NCBI GenBank assembly: GCA_012798185.1
Contig: JAAZNS010000479.1
Span: 1 to 11,625, forward strand
Direction: 5' to 3'
DNA length: 11,625 bases
Source: Chloroflexota bacterium
GTDB taxonomy: Bacteria > Chloroflexota > Anaerolineae > Anaerolineales > UBA4823
Shown: positions 1 through 6,902 of the stretch, in pieces
Layout: the number at the start of each line of letters is the position of its first letter
Numbering within the stretch: position 1 is the stretch's first letter
Notes under the pieces: model-generated
What the model was told of the DNA's origin: nothing
What the model saw: the letters and a program-made list of their open reading frames with translations, nothing else
Database searches by the model: none
Translations under genes and position numbers: made by a program

Positions 1-2
1 AT

Positions 3-1379
3 GCCGGCAAGCTTATGAGTGATGGATTGCATGCACTCGATGATAAGTTCACTACCACGCTTTATGTCGCCGATTGGAGAGAGGAACGCGGTTCATTCAC
101 AAGCCTGGCACCCATCATGCAAAAATTCGGCATCCGCGGCTCACTGATCACCCCCGTAGTCTCCTTGGGGAGAAATATCGGCTGTCTGTGCGTCAGCACC
201 ACCACGCCTCACCCATGGAGCCAGGAAGAAATAGAATTAATCAGCATGGTTGGTAAACATCTAAGCCTCTCCACCGAACGGATCCAATTATCACGCTCAG
301 CAACTACCCAGGCAGATCTCACCAGCAAGTTGAAGAACATCATCGCCACACTTAACCGTCTCTATTCATTCGACGAAGCCATTAAGATCATAGGGCAGGG
401 CGTCATCGACTTGACCAACAATCCCTACGCTGCAATCTACCTGGGGAATCCTGACGGAACAGTGAACTGCCGCTGGTTCAATAAACTTTCATCCACGCAT
501 ATCAAGAAGGTCGAATCTGCTGAAGGCAGAGAGTTGGCACACGTGCTGAATTCGACCACACGGCCTACCTTAATCCCCGATCTCAACAGCCCTGGGATCA
601 ATCCCACGCTGAAGGATTTCTTTACCGCAGAAGGATTTAAATCCATTGCCCTCTACCCCATTATTTATGAAGAACAAGTGATGGGTACGATTGGGACATT
701 CTATACAGAATCACGCACCTGGCCGCAAAATACGCAAGATCTAATGATGGGATTCGCCAATCAGGCAGCTTCGACCCTACAGAATGCCTACCTGTATAAG
801 CAGCTTGAAGAAGGTTATGTGGATATGGCGCTTGCATTGGCAAATGCCATGGACCGCCGCGAAACAATGCTTACCAATTACAGCAAACGGCTCGCCGATT
901 GGTCGGAGAAAACGGCGCGTGCCTTGGGCTGTACCGAGCAGGAGATATCCGATATCCGCTGGGCTGCTATGCTGCATGATATCGGAAAAACAGCCGTACC
1001 GGATGAAGTTCTGCAAAAACCAGGTCCGCTGACCAGGGAAGAATGGGAAATCGTTCAAAAACATCCTCTCAGAGGAGAAGCTATGATCCAGCCCATAGCT
1101 CGCTTTAACAATGTCGGTTCGATCATTCGCAGTTTCCGTGAACGTTACGATGGCAAGGGATACCCCAACCAGTTACGCCAGGACCAAATTCCGCTGGGGG
1201 CGCGCATCCTGGCAGTAGCAGATGCCTATGGCAGCATTATTGATCAGCGGCCCTATAAACCGCCTCGTCCTCCTGAGGAGGCAATTATCGAGCTGCAAAA
1301 CTCCAGCGGACAGCAGTTCGATCCCATTGTGGTCAATGCCTTTTTGTCTGCCAATAAGGGAATAGATCAGCAATTGTAA
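3..1379 (+). CDS. GAF-GAF-HD-GYP sensor protein, 5' end cut by window
   Basis: The reading frame is open to the left edge, so the gene probably starts outside the window; the first ATG inside is at 15. Numbering from that Met, residues 1-90 look like the end of a GAF domain, about 108-260 a second GAF domain, and 265-450 an HD-GYP domain. HD-GYP domains normally hydrolyse cyclic di-GMP (or related cyclic dinucleotides) using a bi- or trinuclear metal site. H321-D322 with the following GK, the H350-P pair, D403 and the GYP motif (DGKGYP, 379-384) are present. The first-helix His (usual GHS) is replaced by Tyr289, and the His-His pair before ERYDG is replaced by Phe374-Arg375. So the fold is clear, but catalysis is doubtful; it may bind nucleotide or act as a signalling scaffold. 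No signal peptide or membrane segment is visible in this part. Confidence 0.88.
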   Translation, partial: AGKLMSDGLHALDDKFTTTLYVADWREERGSFTSLAPIMQKFGIRGSLITPVVSLGRNIGCLCVSTTTPHPWSQEEIELISMVGKHLSLSTERIQLSRSATTQADLTSKLKNIIATLNRLYSFDEAIKIIGQGVIDLTNNPYAAIYLGNPDGTVNCRWFNKLSSTHIKKVESAEGRELAHVLNSTTRPTLIPDLNSPGINPTLKDFFTAEGFKSIALYPIIYEEQVMGTIGTFYTESRTWPQNTQDLMMGFANQAASTLQNAYLYKQLEEGYVDMALALANAMDRRETMLTNYSKRLADWSEKTARALGCTEQEISDIRWAAMLHDIGKTAVPDEVLQKPGPLTREEWEIVQKHPLRGEAMIQPIARFNNVGSIIRSFRERYDGKGYPNQLRQDQIPLGARILAVADAYGSIIDQRPYKPPRPPEEAIIELQNSSGQQFDPIVVNAFLSANKGIDQQL

Positions 1380-1410
1380 GCCGGGTCACCATTCTATTGC
1401 TGCTCAAATG

Positions 1411-1449
1411 AATCAATACAGCGTACTTCAAAGGTGCGCTGTATTGATT
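1411..1449 (+). terminator. Perfect 13-bp stem-loop after the HD-GYP gene
   Basis: The arm AATCAATACAGCG (1411-1423) is matched by its exact reverse complement at 1437-1449. Wobble and regular pairs can continue inward to a loop of about five bases. It sits 32 bases after the stop codon, where a transcript end is expected. No U-tract follows (the next bases are A-rich), so it is not a textbook intrinsic terminator; it may instead protect the mRNA 3' end. Confidence 0.5.
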
Positions 1450-1726
1450 ACTCAATAATAAAAAGAATATGTAAGACTATAAGAAAATATCTCACTTATC
1501 TACCACTATGCTGCTCCAAAGCGTGCCAGATTTTCCGAAAAATTAAATTATAATTATTCCGTCTTTCCCATTTTAACATTAATTCATTTCTTAAATTGCA
1601 TAGTTTTGGCAACTGCTCAAGCCATGTTAAAAATACCTCTACCGCATTTCAAAATTGTCATGTTCGCCACCACCGCTCATTATCGAAGGTAAACCTGACC
1701 ATATACAAATTTCGGAGTATTCAAAA
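1450..1726. other. AT-rich intergenic leader of the nitroreductase gene
   Basis: This stretch is much richer in A+T than its neighbours and has no convincing coding frame. A possible promoter is TTGGCA at 1606-1611 with an A-rich -10-like hexamer at 1628-1633 (16-base spacing), but the match is weak. A ribosome binding site GGAG (1714-1717) lies nine bases before the ATG at 1727. Nothing else was recognised. Confidence 0.35.
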
Positions 1727-2242
1727 ATGAACGTAATGGAAGCAATTCAAACGAGGAAAAGTGTGCGCAGTTTCATCGACAAACCGGTGGAAGAAGAAAA
1801 ACTTACCAAGATTTTAGAAGCTGCCCGATTGGCGCCTTCTGCGTCCAACCGGCAGGAATGGCGCTTTGTTGTGGTACGCAATCAGGAAACCAGGAAAACC
1901 CTCGCCGAAGCAGCCGCAAGCCAGGCATTTGTTGGAGAAGCAGCAGTAGTTATTGTCGCTTGTGCAGAAAACGTCGAACATAAGATGCCCTGCGGGCAGC
2001 TGAGTTACCCAATCGATGTCGCCATTGCCTTAGACCATATTACATTGGCAGCAGTCGAATTAGGCTTGGGCACCTGTTGGATTGGGGCGTTCAACGAACA
2101 AAAAGTAAAACAGATTTTAGATATTCCCGATAAAATACGCATTGTGGAATTGATGTGTCTGGGCTACCCCGCCGACCCTTCACCTGTGGAAAAGCGACGT
2201 CTTCCTTTGGATAAGATTGTGAAATACGAACGCTGGCAATAG
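1727..2242 (+). CDS. Nitroreductase-family flavoprotein
   Basis: A 171-residue protein of the FMN-dependent nitroreductase superfamily, which use NAD(P)H to reduce nitro compounds, quinones, enones or similar substrates; the natural substrate cannot be told from sequence. The N-terminal MEAIQTRKSVRSF segment is the family's phosphate-binding Arg motif (R10, R14). APSASNRQEWRF (36-47) is the usual FMN contact loop, and GLGTCWIGAF (113-122) followed by the LGYP segment near 145-148 are typical of the C-terminal half. The ATG at 1727 was chosen because GGAG lies nine bases upstream and the homology begins there; a longer frame from a TTG at 1655 adds 24 residues unlike the family. The length is short, consistent with the small single-domain subgroup. 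It appears to be a single-gene unit. Confidence 0.88.
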   Translation: MNVMEAIQTRKSVRSFIDKPVEEEKLTKILEAARLAPSASNRQEWRFVVVRNQETRKTLAEAAASQAFVGEAAVVIVACAENVEHKMPCGQLSYPIDVAIALDHITLAAVELGLGTCWIGAFNEQKVKQILDIPDKIRIVELMCLGYPADPSPVEKRRLPLDKIVKYERWQ

Positions 2243-2276
2243 AACATTCCGGCGCAGGCATTACCCGAAAACCGAG

Positions 2277-2399
2277 ATGCCCGAAAAAACGGCAGCAGCG
2301 GTGATTGATTTTCTTAAGTATTCAGGTCAAAGTTGGGATTACTCTATGATCAAATCGCTTCATGCTGATGATTACCTGCCCTTGATGATCAAGAATTAA
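2277..2399 (+). CDS. Possible 40-residue small ORF or gene remnant
   Basis: A short ATG-to-TAA frame, 35 bases after the nitroreductase gene, encodes 40 residues beginning MPEKTAAAVIDFLKYSGQSW. The composition (hydrophobic alternating with charged and aromatic residues) looks more protein-like than random intergenic DNA. There is no good ribosome binding site and I do not recognise the family. It could be the C-terminal remnant of a lost gene, a genuine small protein, or chance. Confidence 0.2.
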   Translation: MPEKTAAAVIDFLKYSGQSWDYSMIKSLHADDYLPLMIKN

Positions 2400-2413
2400 C
2401 TAAAAATTGCAAG

Positions 2414-2525
2414 AGAGGTTGTCCTAAAAAAGCTGTACCCCTGAGTGCAGCGAAGGATCTTTGTATTAAAAACAAGTTGTTTCGCTGTGCTCAACATGAC
2501 AAAACCGACTTTTACAACAGCCCCT
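2414..2525. repeat. MITE-like palindromic repeat element, about 112 bp
   Basis: The two ends are imperfect inverted copies. The left end AGAGGTTGTCCTAAAA matches the reverse complement of the right end, AGGGGCTGTTGTAAAA, at 12 of 16 positions. Inside, GAGTGCAGCGAA (2443-2454) is mirrored by TTCGCTGTGCTC (2481-2492). The whole can fold into a long hairpin with a loop around 2461-2479. No coding frame is present. The inner 'ctgagygcagcgaagg...' motif is the kind of dispersed non-autonomous element seen repeatedly in Chloroflexota and other genomes (from memory, not searched). No clear target-site duplication is visible. Confidence 0.65.
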
Positions 2526-2599
2526 ACAGGAATTCTTTAGCTGACGCTATTGCCCCCCACACTGACCATGTCAAGACAGGAGGCTTATGCTTCAATTAC

Positions 2600-2628
2600 T
2601 TGACAATCATCAAAGTAGGCTGTATTCT
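2600..2628 (+). promoter_or_regulatory. Sigma70 promoter of the DinB-type gene
   Basis: A perfect -35 box TTGACA (2600-2605) is followed after 17 bases by TATTCT (2623-2628), a 5-of-6 match to the -10 consensus. The predicted transcript start, near 2635, gives a leader of about 47 bases before the ATG at 2682. The promoter lies about 75 bases beyond the repeat element. Confidence 0.7.
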
Positions 2629-2681
2629 GAAAAGGATTGATACTATGTCATAAATACGAGCGTACACTCAGGAAGTGACTT

Positions 2682-3371
2682 ATGCGAATTCGTCTGGCAG
2701 TAGAAGATCTGGAACCCAATCACTGGATTGCATGGGCGCTTGACCACCCTGCGTGTTTTAGTTCAGCGACCACCGCTGCAGATGCTGTCGCCCAAGCACC
2801 GCAGAAAATCGCAGAGTATTTTTCCTGGCTGACTAATCACGACAACTTACTGCCAGCTGTCGATGGCTCGATTGAAACGCAGGTGGTTGAGACTTTCAAT
2901 TCCTTTCTATGCAGTGAAGACCCAGAATATATCGTCAATGCATTCTTTCAAGATGACCGCCGCCCTTTGGGATACTGGGATATTGAAACCGCTTTACGTC
3001 TATTAACCTGGACTCGCCAGGATTTGCTTGAGTTAATCCAATCAGCCCCTCAAGCTCAGCTTTCAAAAGCCATTGCAGGTGAAGTGCGGGGTTCGATTGA
3101 CGGAATACTCAAACATATTGCTGGCGCAGAAAATTGGTACTTTTGGCATTTGGGTTTGGGGGTAGACCAGCCTCAGCTTTCCGCCGATCCTGTGGAAATG
3201 CTTACAGAGGTGCGCTGCAATACGCGCCAGCGGTTGATGATGCTGGCTGGTGATGAACGGGTTACCAAGTGTTGCGATGAATTGTGGTCGGCGCGTAAAG
3301 TGGTGCGCCGAACACTGTGGCACGAGCGTGACCACACTCAGCAAATTGCGCAATTGCTGGCTGGAATGTGA
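2682..3371 (+). CDS. DinB-family protein with HicB-like N-terminal domain
   Basis: A 229-residue protein in two parts. Residues 1-55 resemble the HicB antitoxin fold (a strand-rich start, then DHPACFSSATTAADAVAQAP leading into a helix). Residues about 95-229 form a DinB/YfiT-type four-helix bundle. The metal triad expected for DinB proteins can be assigned to H145 (in KHIAGAENWY) and the H214-x3-H218 pair (in HERDHTQQI). DinB-like proteins are often metal-dependent thiol transferases or of unknown function, so the substrate is not known. AGGAAG ends seven bases before the ATG at 2682 and supports that start. No HicA-like toxin gene is next to it, so a toxin-antitoxin role is unlikely. A sigma70 promoter precedes it, suggesting a single-gene unit. 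Confidence 0.8.
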   Translation: MRIRLAVEDLEPNHWIAWALDHPACFSSATTAADAVAQAPQKIAEYFSWLTNHDNLLPAVDGSIETQVVETFNSFLCSEDPEYIVNAFFQDDRRPLGYWDIETALRLLTWTRQDLLELIQSAPQAQLSKAIAGEVRGSIDGILKHIAGAENWYFWHLGLGVDQPQLSADPVEMLTEVRCNTRQRLMMLAGDERVTKCCDELWSARKVVRRTLWHERDHTQQIAQLLAGM

Positions 3372-3457
3372 GGGGGAGAAGGCTAACATATGAGTGCCAT
3401 TGCATTATTAATATCAAAATTGTCTGAATGCTGAACGGGAATTAGAAACAAACGAAT

Positions 3458-3480
3458 TTCGGACCGAATCCTTTTTTTTT
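3458..3480 (+). terminator. Weak hairpin plus T-tract after the DinB-type gene
   Basis: The short palindrome TTCGGACCGAA (3458-3468) is followed after three bases by nine consecutive Ts (3472-3480). The stem is only about four pairs, so this is a weak intrinsic terminator, but the T-run in the intergenic gap on the right strand makes it plausible. Confidence 0.4.
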
Positions 3481-3546
3481 ATACTACTTGTTATAGAATA
3501 TCAATCTATAGATCACCCATCACTTACACACTTCTCCCCCAATCCC

Positions 3547-3569
3547 TGATAAAATAGCGCCCAAAGGAA
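3547..3569 (+). promoter_or_regulatory. Extended -10 promoter and RBS of the ZIP transporter gene
   Basis: TGATAAAAT (3547-3555) fits an extended -10 element (TGn plus TAAAAT), with no good -35 box. AAAGGA (3564-3569) is a ribosome binding site seven bases before the ATG at 3577. A six-base AT-rich inverted repeat (TATAGA 3492-3497, TCTATA 3505-3510) lies upstream. It could be a regulator site but does not match a known metal-regulator operator that I recognise. Confidence 0.4.
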
Positions 3570-3576
3570 AATAAAT

Positions 3577-4392
3577 ATGACTGAAATGGTACAGAATGTC
3601 AATCCGGTCATTTTAGCATTGTTGGCAACTCTGTTCACCTGGGGCGTCACCGCTCTGGGCGCAGCGATGGTGTTCTTCTTCAAGACCATCGAAAAGCGCG
3701 CACTCAATACCATGCTGGGCTTTGCCGCCGGGGTGATGATCGCCGCCAGTTTCTTCTCGCTGCTGCTGCCAGCCATTGAATCCACTAAGGCAGATGGCGG
3801 CACCCCCTGGATGCCGGCAGTGATCGGTTTTGTGGCGGGAGGAGCTTTCTTGCTCTTCGTCGACATGGTCCTGCCCCATCTGCACCTGGGTTTGGATACC
3901 GAAAAAGCCGAAGGCGTGAAAACCCATTGGCAGCGCAGCGTATTGCTGGTGCTGGCGATCACCCTGCACAACTTCCCCGAAGGGTTGGCGGTGGGCGTGG
4001 CGTTTGGTGCGATTTCCGCCAACCTGCCTTCGGCATCCTTAGCCGGTGCCATTGCCCTGGCGATAGGCATCGGCTTGCAGAACTTCCCGGAGGGCGCGGC
4101 GGTCTCGATCCCGCTGCGGCGGGAGGGATTCTCACGCCTGAAGAGCTTCGTATATGGTCAGGCATCGGGTATCGTGGAACCGCTTGGCGGTGTGCTCGGT
4201 GCGGCGGCGGTGCTGCTAATGAGACCGCTGCTGCCTTATGCACTGGCATTTGCTGCGGGGGCGATGATCTTCGTAGTGGTAGAAGAGCTGATCCCCGAAG
4301 CGCAGCGTGAGAATTACAATACCAACCTCTCTACCATTGGCGCCATGCTCGGCTTTGCGGTGATGATGTTCCTTGATATTGCCCTGGGTTAA
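3577..4392 (+). CDS. ZIP-family divalent metal transporter (GufA/ZupT-like)
   Basis: A 271-residue inner-membrane protein with about eight hydrophobic segments. ZIP proteins move zinc and often iron, manganese or other divalent cations into the cytoplasm. The signature transmembrane IV motif HNFPEG is at 131-136, with H131 and E135 as metal ligands. The paired transmembrane V motif is QNFPEG at 168-173, where the usual His is Gln168, as seen in part of the GufA group. EELIPE (236-241) is the conserved late-helix motif. The His/Asp-bearing loop near 96-110 (DMVLPHLHLG) may be a cytoplasmic metal-binding loop. Metal specificity cannot be read from sequence. The gene and its downstream neighbour rsgA appear richer in G+C than the rest of the window. 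It is 83 bases upstream of rsgA and could be co-transcribed with it. Confidence 0.9.
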   Translation: MTEMVQNVNPVILALLATLFTWGVTALGAAMVFFFKTIEKRALNTMLGFAAGVMIAASFFSLLLPAIESTKADGGTPWMPAVIGFVAGGAFLLFVDMVLPHLHLGLDTEKAEGVKTHWQRSVLLVLAITLHNFPEGLAVGVAFGAISANLPSASLAGAIALAIGIGLQNFPEGAAVSIPLRREGFSRLKSFVYGQASGIVEPLGGVLGAAAVLLMRPLLPYALAFAAGAMIFVVVEELIPEAQRENYNTNLSTIGAMLGFAVMMFLDIALG

Positions 4393-4475
4393 AGCATGAA
4401 AAGATTCTGTGGGGCAAACCAGTCGCTTCTTGTCTTCTGGGAATTACCACCCCCACCTCACCTCTTATAACGCAC

Positions 4476-5540
4476 ATGAACTTATCCCACCTTGGTTTTT
4501 CCTCCTGGTTCCAGGCGCAGAGCCCCGAACCTCCCAACCCCGAATGCCGCATCGCCCGCGTCAGCGCGGTGAACAAGAACAGCTATCTATTGCGCAATGA
4601 GACCTGCGAAGTTTTCGCTGAGCTGTCGGGTAGCCTGGAATATTTCGCCAATTCCAGCCTGGATATACCCACCGTAGGCGACTGGGTCTTTGCACAATAC
4701 CATAACGACGATACCTTTGCTGTGATTCACGGGCTGCTGCCGCGCAAATCAATGCTGCGCCGTAAAACGCCTTTCAAAAAGGTGGACTTTCAATTAATCG
4801 CCGCAAATATTGACACGGCGCTGATCATCCAGGCTTGCGATTTCGATTTCAACCTGCGCCGGCTGGAGCGTTACTTGGTGATGGTGAACGAAGGGGGGAT
4901 CGAGCCGCTGCTGCTGCTCACCAAGAGCGACCTGGTGAGCCCCGAAACCGTGCGGCAGCGCATCGGCGAGGTGAACGAAGCAAACCTCCATAGCCGGGTG
5001 ATCCCGGTCAGTAATCTTACCGGCGAAGGGCTGGGGCAGGTGCGCCAATTATTGCAGCCCGCCAAAACCTACTGCCTGCTGGGTTCCTCGGGGGTGGGCA
5101 AATCCACCCTGATCAACAACTTGGTCGGGTGTGACCAATTCGAGACCAACCTGGTGCGGGAGAAAGACGGTAAAGGGCGGCATACCACCACCCGCCGCCA
5201 GCTGATCATCCTGGATGAAGGCGCCATACTGATCGATACACCCGGCATCCGCGAACTGGCAAATATCGGCGCCGAGCAGGGTATCGGCGAGGTTTTCGCC
5301 GACTTGCAGGAACTTTCGCAAAAATGCCGCTTCTCCGATTGCACCCACACACGGGAAAATGGGTGTGCTCTGCTAGAAGCCGTTTCCCGCGGGGAGGTAA
5401 GCGAAGAACGATACCACAGTTACCTCAAGCTGCTCAAAGAATCCGAGGTTTATGAAATGTCCTACCTGGAACGGCGCCAAAAAGACAGGGAGTTTGGCAA
5501 GCGTGTAAAGCAAGTGATGAAGCATTACAAGAAAAAATAA
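4476..5540 (+). CDS. rsgA: Ribosome small-subunit GTPase RsgA
   Basis: A 354-residue circularly permuted GTPase that acts in late maturation of the 30S subunit. An OB-fold domain covers about residues 25-90 and binds the ribosome. The GTPase motifs appear in permuted order: G4 TKSD (149-152), then G1 GSSGVGKS (203-210), the GRHTTT switch region (234-239) and G3 DTPG (254-257). The C-terminal zinc site is C284, C289, H291 and C297. All key residues are present and the length is normal for the family. No Shine-Dalgarno sequence precedes the ATG at 4476. A TATAAC hexamer (4466-4471) ends four bases before it, so translation might be leaderless, or the gene may be read from the upstream transporter transcript. 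Confidence 0.95.
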   Translation: MNLSHLGFSSWFQAQSPEPPNPECRIARVSAVNKNSYLLRNETCEVFAELSGSLEYFANSSLDIPTVGDWVFAQYHNDDTFAVIHGLLPRKSMLRRKTPFKKVDFQLIAANIDTALIIQACDFDFNLRRLERYLVMVNEGGIEPLLLLTKSDLVSPETVRQRIGEVNEANLHSRVIPVSNLTGEGLGQVRQLLQPAKTYCLLGSSGVGKSTLINNLVGCDQFETNLVREKDGKGRHTTTRRQLIILDEGAILIDTPGIRELANIGAEQGIGEVFADLQELSQKCRFSDCTHTRENGCALLEAVSRGEVSEERYHSYLKLLKESEVYEMSYLERRQKDREFGKRVKQVMKHYKKK

Positions 5541-5748
5541 GCTATCAGCTATTAGCTTTCAGTTATCAACAACCTGAAAGTAAAGCGGGGTGAGCAGTGA
5601 GCTGAGAATCGGTAATCGAGAAACGGAAATATGTTAGTTATCAGTAAATGATTCTCGATTTTCGGTTTTCCTACTTCTGTTTTCCATTATTCCTGGTTTG
5701 CTCATCGAATCTTTGCATTCCCGCTTTCATATATAACAGGAGCTAATT
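5541..5748. repeat. Intergenic degenerate short repeats after rsgA
   Basis: This gap holds short, drifting repeats. AGCTATCAGCT, AGCTTTCAG and two copies of AGTTATCA (5561-5568 and 5636-5643) recur in the first half. ATCGAGAA (5615-5622) returns in inverted form as TTCTCGAT (5652-5659). CTTTCAG/CTGAAAG (5556-5562 with 5574-5580) can form a seven-pair hairpin that might end rsgA transcripts, but no T-tract follows. No coding frame is seen. Such patchy repeats look like replication slippage or decayed repeat DNA. Confidence 0.4.
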
Positions 5749-6107
5749 GTGTTCGAACTACCCGAAATCATCGCCCGCGCCAAACAAATCAACCAGACCA
5801 TCTCCGGCAAAACCATCCGTCAGGGCAGCCTGGGCAAAAGCCCGCATAAGTTCGTTTGGTATAACTGCAGTCGCGAAGAATTCGCCAGCCTCACCCAGGG
5901 TAAGACCATCGGCGCAGCCTCGTCGAAAGGTCGCTGCTATTCGTCCTCGTTGAACCGGGCTAAGTATTAGTCTTCGGCGAGATAGGCAGCGAGCTGATCT
6001 ACCGCTCTGCCGGTTCACCGATGGAAAAGAAATATCATCTGTGGCTGGATTTCGATGACGGCTCTTTCCTAATCAAATCAGGTAGGCAAATTATGGCGTC
6101 GTGGTAA
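5749..6107 (+). pseudogene. Broken, truncated Fpg/Nei-like DNA glycosylase
   Basis: A GTG start with AGGAG six bases upstream opens a protein starting VFELPEIIARAKQINQTISG, the N-terminal pattern of the formamidopyrimidine-DNA glycosylase/endonuclease VIII superfamily (base excision repair). The homology stays in frame through the KGR segment (about 5926-5934). It then jumps to the frame beginning LLFVLVEPG near 5934-5960, meets an in-frame TAA (5961-5963) where a Tyr codon would be expected, and continues VLVFGEIGSELIYRS. It loses homology near 6080, the frame itself ending at 6107. A net one-base shift, a nonsense change and loss of more than half the protein, including the helix-two-turn-helix and zinc finger, make it non-functional. 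Residue 2 is Phe rather than the catalytic Pro of classical Fpg, so the ancestor probably belonged to a divergent MxELPE-type subgroup. Its tail overlaps the end of the opposing LysM gene. Confidence 0.75.
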
Positions 6108-6876
6108 CACCTGGCGTTAGAGTGGCAGTTGCTGCTATAGCAGCTGGTGCTGCCGGCGCGATGCCTGTTGTTGTCGGCGTTCCGGGTGTTGAAGTGGGGA
6201 TTGGTGTTACCAGGTTCACCAGCACGGTCAATTTTTGACCAATATAAATAGTATTGGCATCTTTGAGATCGTTTTCTTTTAGGATTGAATCCACCGTGCT
6301 GTTGAATTGAGCAGCTATGCTTGCCAGCGAGTCTCCGGCTTGAACTGTATATTCAATCTTCGAACCCCGATGCAGATTTGCCGGCAGTGGTGTGGCAGTA
6401 GGCATTTGGGTATCCGGACCAGGTATGGTAATTTGATCACCAACCTTGATGATTGGGTTGGTCGAATCCAAATTGTTGATCGCAATCAGCAGCATCAGGT
6501 CAACGTCGAATTTTTCGGCAATTCCCGAAGGCGTATCGCCTTCGAGGACCGTATATGCAAACGGCCCAGAAGCAGTGGGGGTTAATGTTTCGGTAGGTGT
6601 GTCGGTCACCGTAGGGGTATCGGTGGGTAAAGGCGTTATGGTTGGGGTATTCGTGGCCGTGGCTGTATTGGTGGGGGTAAATGTTTTGGTTGGGAATAAA
6701 GAAATTGAAGGCGCATCCGACCCTAAAGCCCAGAATATCAATATAGCAGCGCCAATCACCAGCAGCACTGCTGCAACCGTAATGATAAGGGGAGCCTTAC
6801 GGGCAGCTTGCTGCTGTTTACGATATTTATCGATTACGTTTTGGGCAGAATCTTTTTCGCTCATATGCCAGTCCAT
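6091..6876 (-). CDS. LysM-repeat membrane-anchored protein
   Basis: A 261-residue cell-envelope protein. Residues 1-28 are charged (cytoplasmic), 29-52 form one hydrophobic membrane segment, and about 63-103 are a Thr/Pro-rich spacer of TPT-type repeats. Two LysM domains follow, about 106-153 (YTVLEGDTPSGIAEKF) and 174-221 (YTVQAGDSLASIAAQF), then a low-complexity Ala/Thr/Pro tail. LysM domains bind peptidoglycan or other N-acetylglucosamine polymers, so this probably sits at the outer face of the membrane. No catalytic domain is present. The TPT-rich linker is typical of Anaerolineae envelope proteins. The start is uncertain: ATG at 6876 or, four codons in, at 6864; neither has a strong ribosome binding site. 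The 3' end overlaps the glycosylase pseudogene. Confidence 0.82.
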   Translation of the reverse strand: MDWHMSEKDSAQNVIDKYRKQQQAARKAPLIITVAAVLLVIGAAILIFWALGSDAPSISLFPTKTFTPTNTATATNTPTITPLPTDTPTVTDTPTETLTPTASGPFAYTVLEGDTPSGIAEKFDVDLMLLIAINNLDSTNPIIKVGDQITIPGPDTQMPTATPLPANLHRGSKIEYTVQAGDSLASIAAQFNSTVDSILKENDLKDANTIYIGQKLTVLVNLVTPIPTSTPGTPTTTGIAPAAPAAIAATATLTPGVTTTP

Positions 6877-6902
6877 TCGATCTTTTGACGATGGTGAAGC
6901 TC

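Noticed and set aside
784..1032. An 82-residue plus-strand frame inside the HD-GYP gene
   Set aside because: It is an out-of-frame overlap with a recognisable domain and has no independent signals.
2682..3371. HicB antitoxin of a HicAB toxin-antitoxin pair
   Set aside because: The HicB-like region is fused to a DinB domain and there is no small HicA-like gene on either side.
3513..4070. A 185-residue minus-strand frame across the ZIP gene
   Set aside because: It is antisense to a clearly conserved ZIP transporter, has no family features, and shadows its G+C-rich codons.
5541..5748. CRISPR array or tRNA in the repeat-rich gap
   Set aside because: The repeats are short, irregular and without uniform spacers, and no cloverleaf could be drawn.
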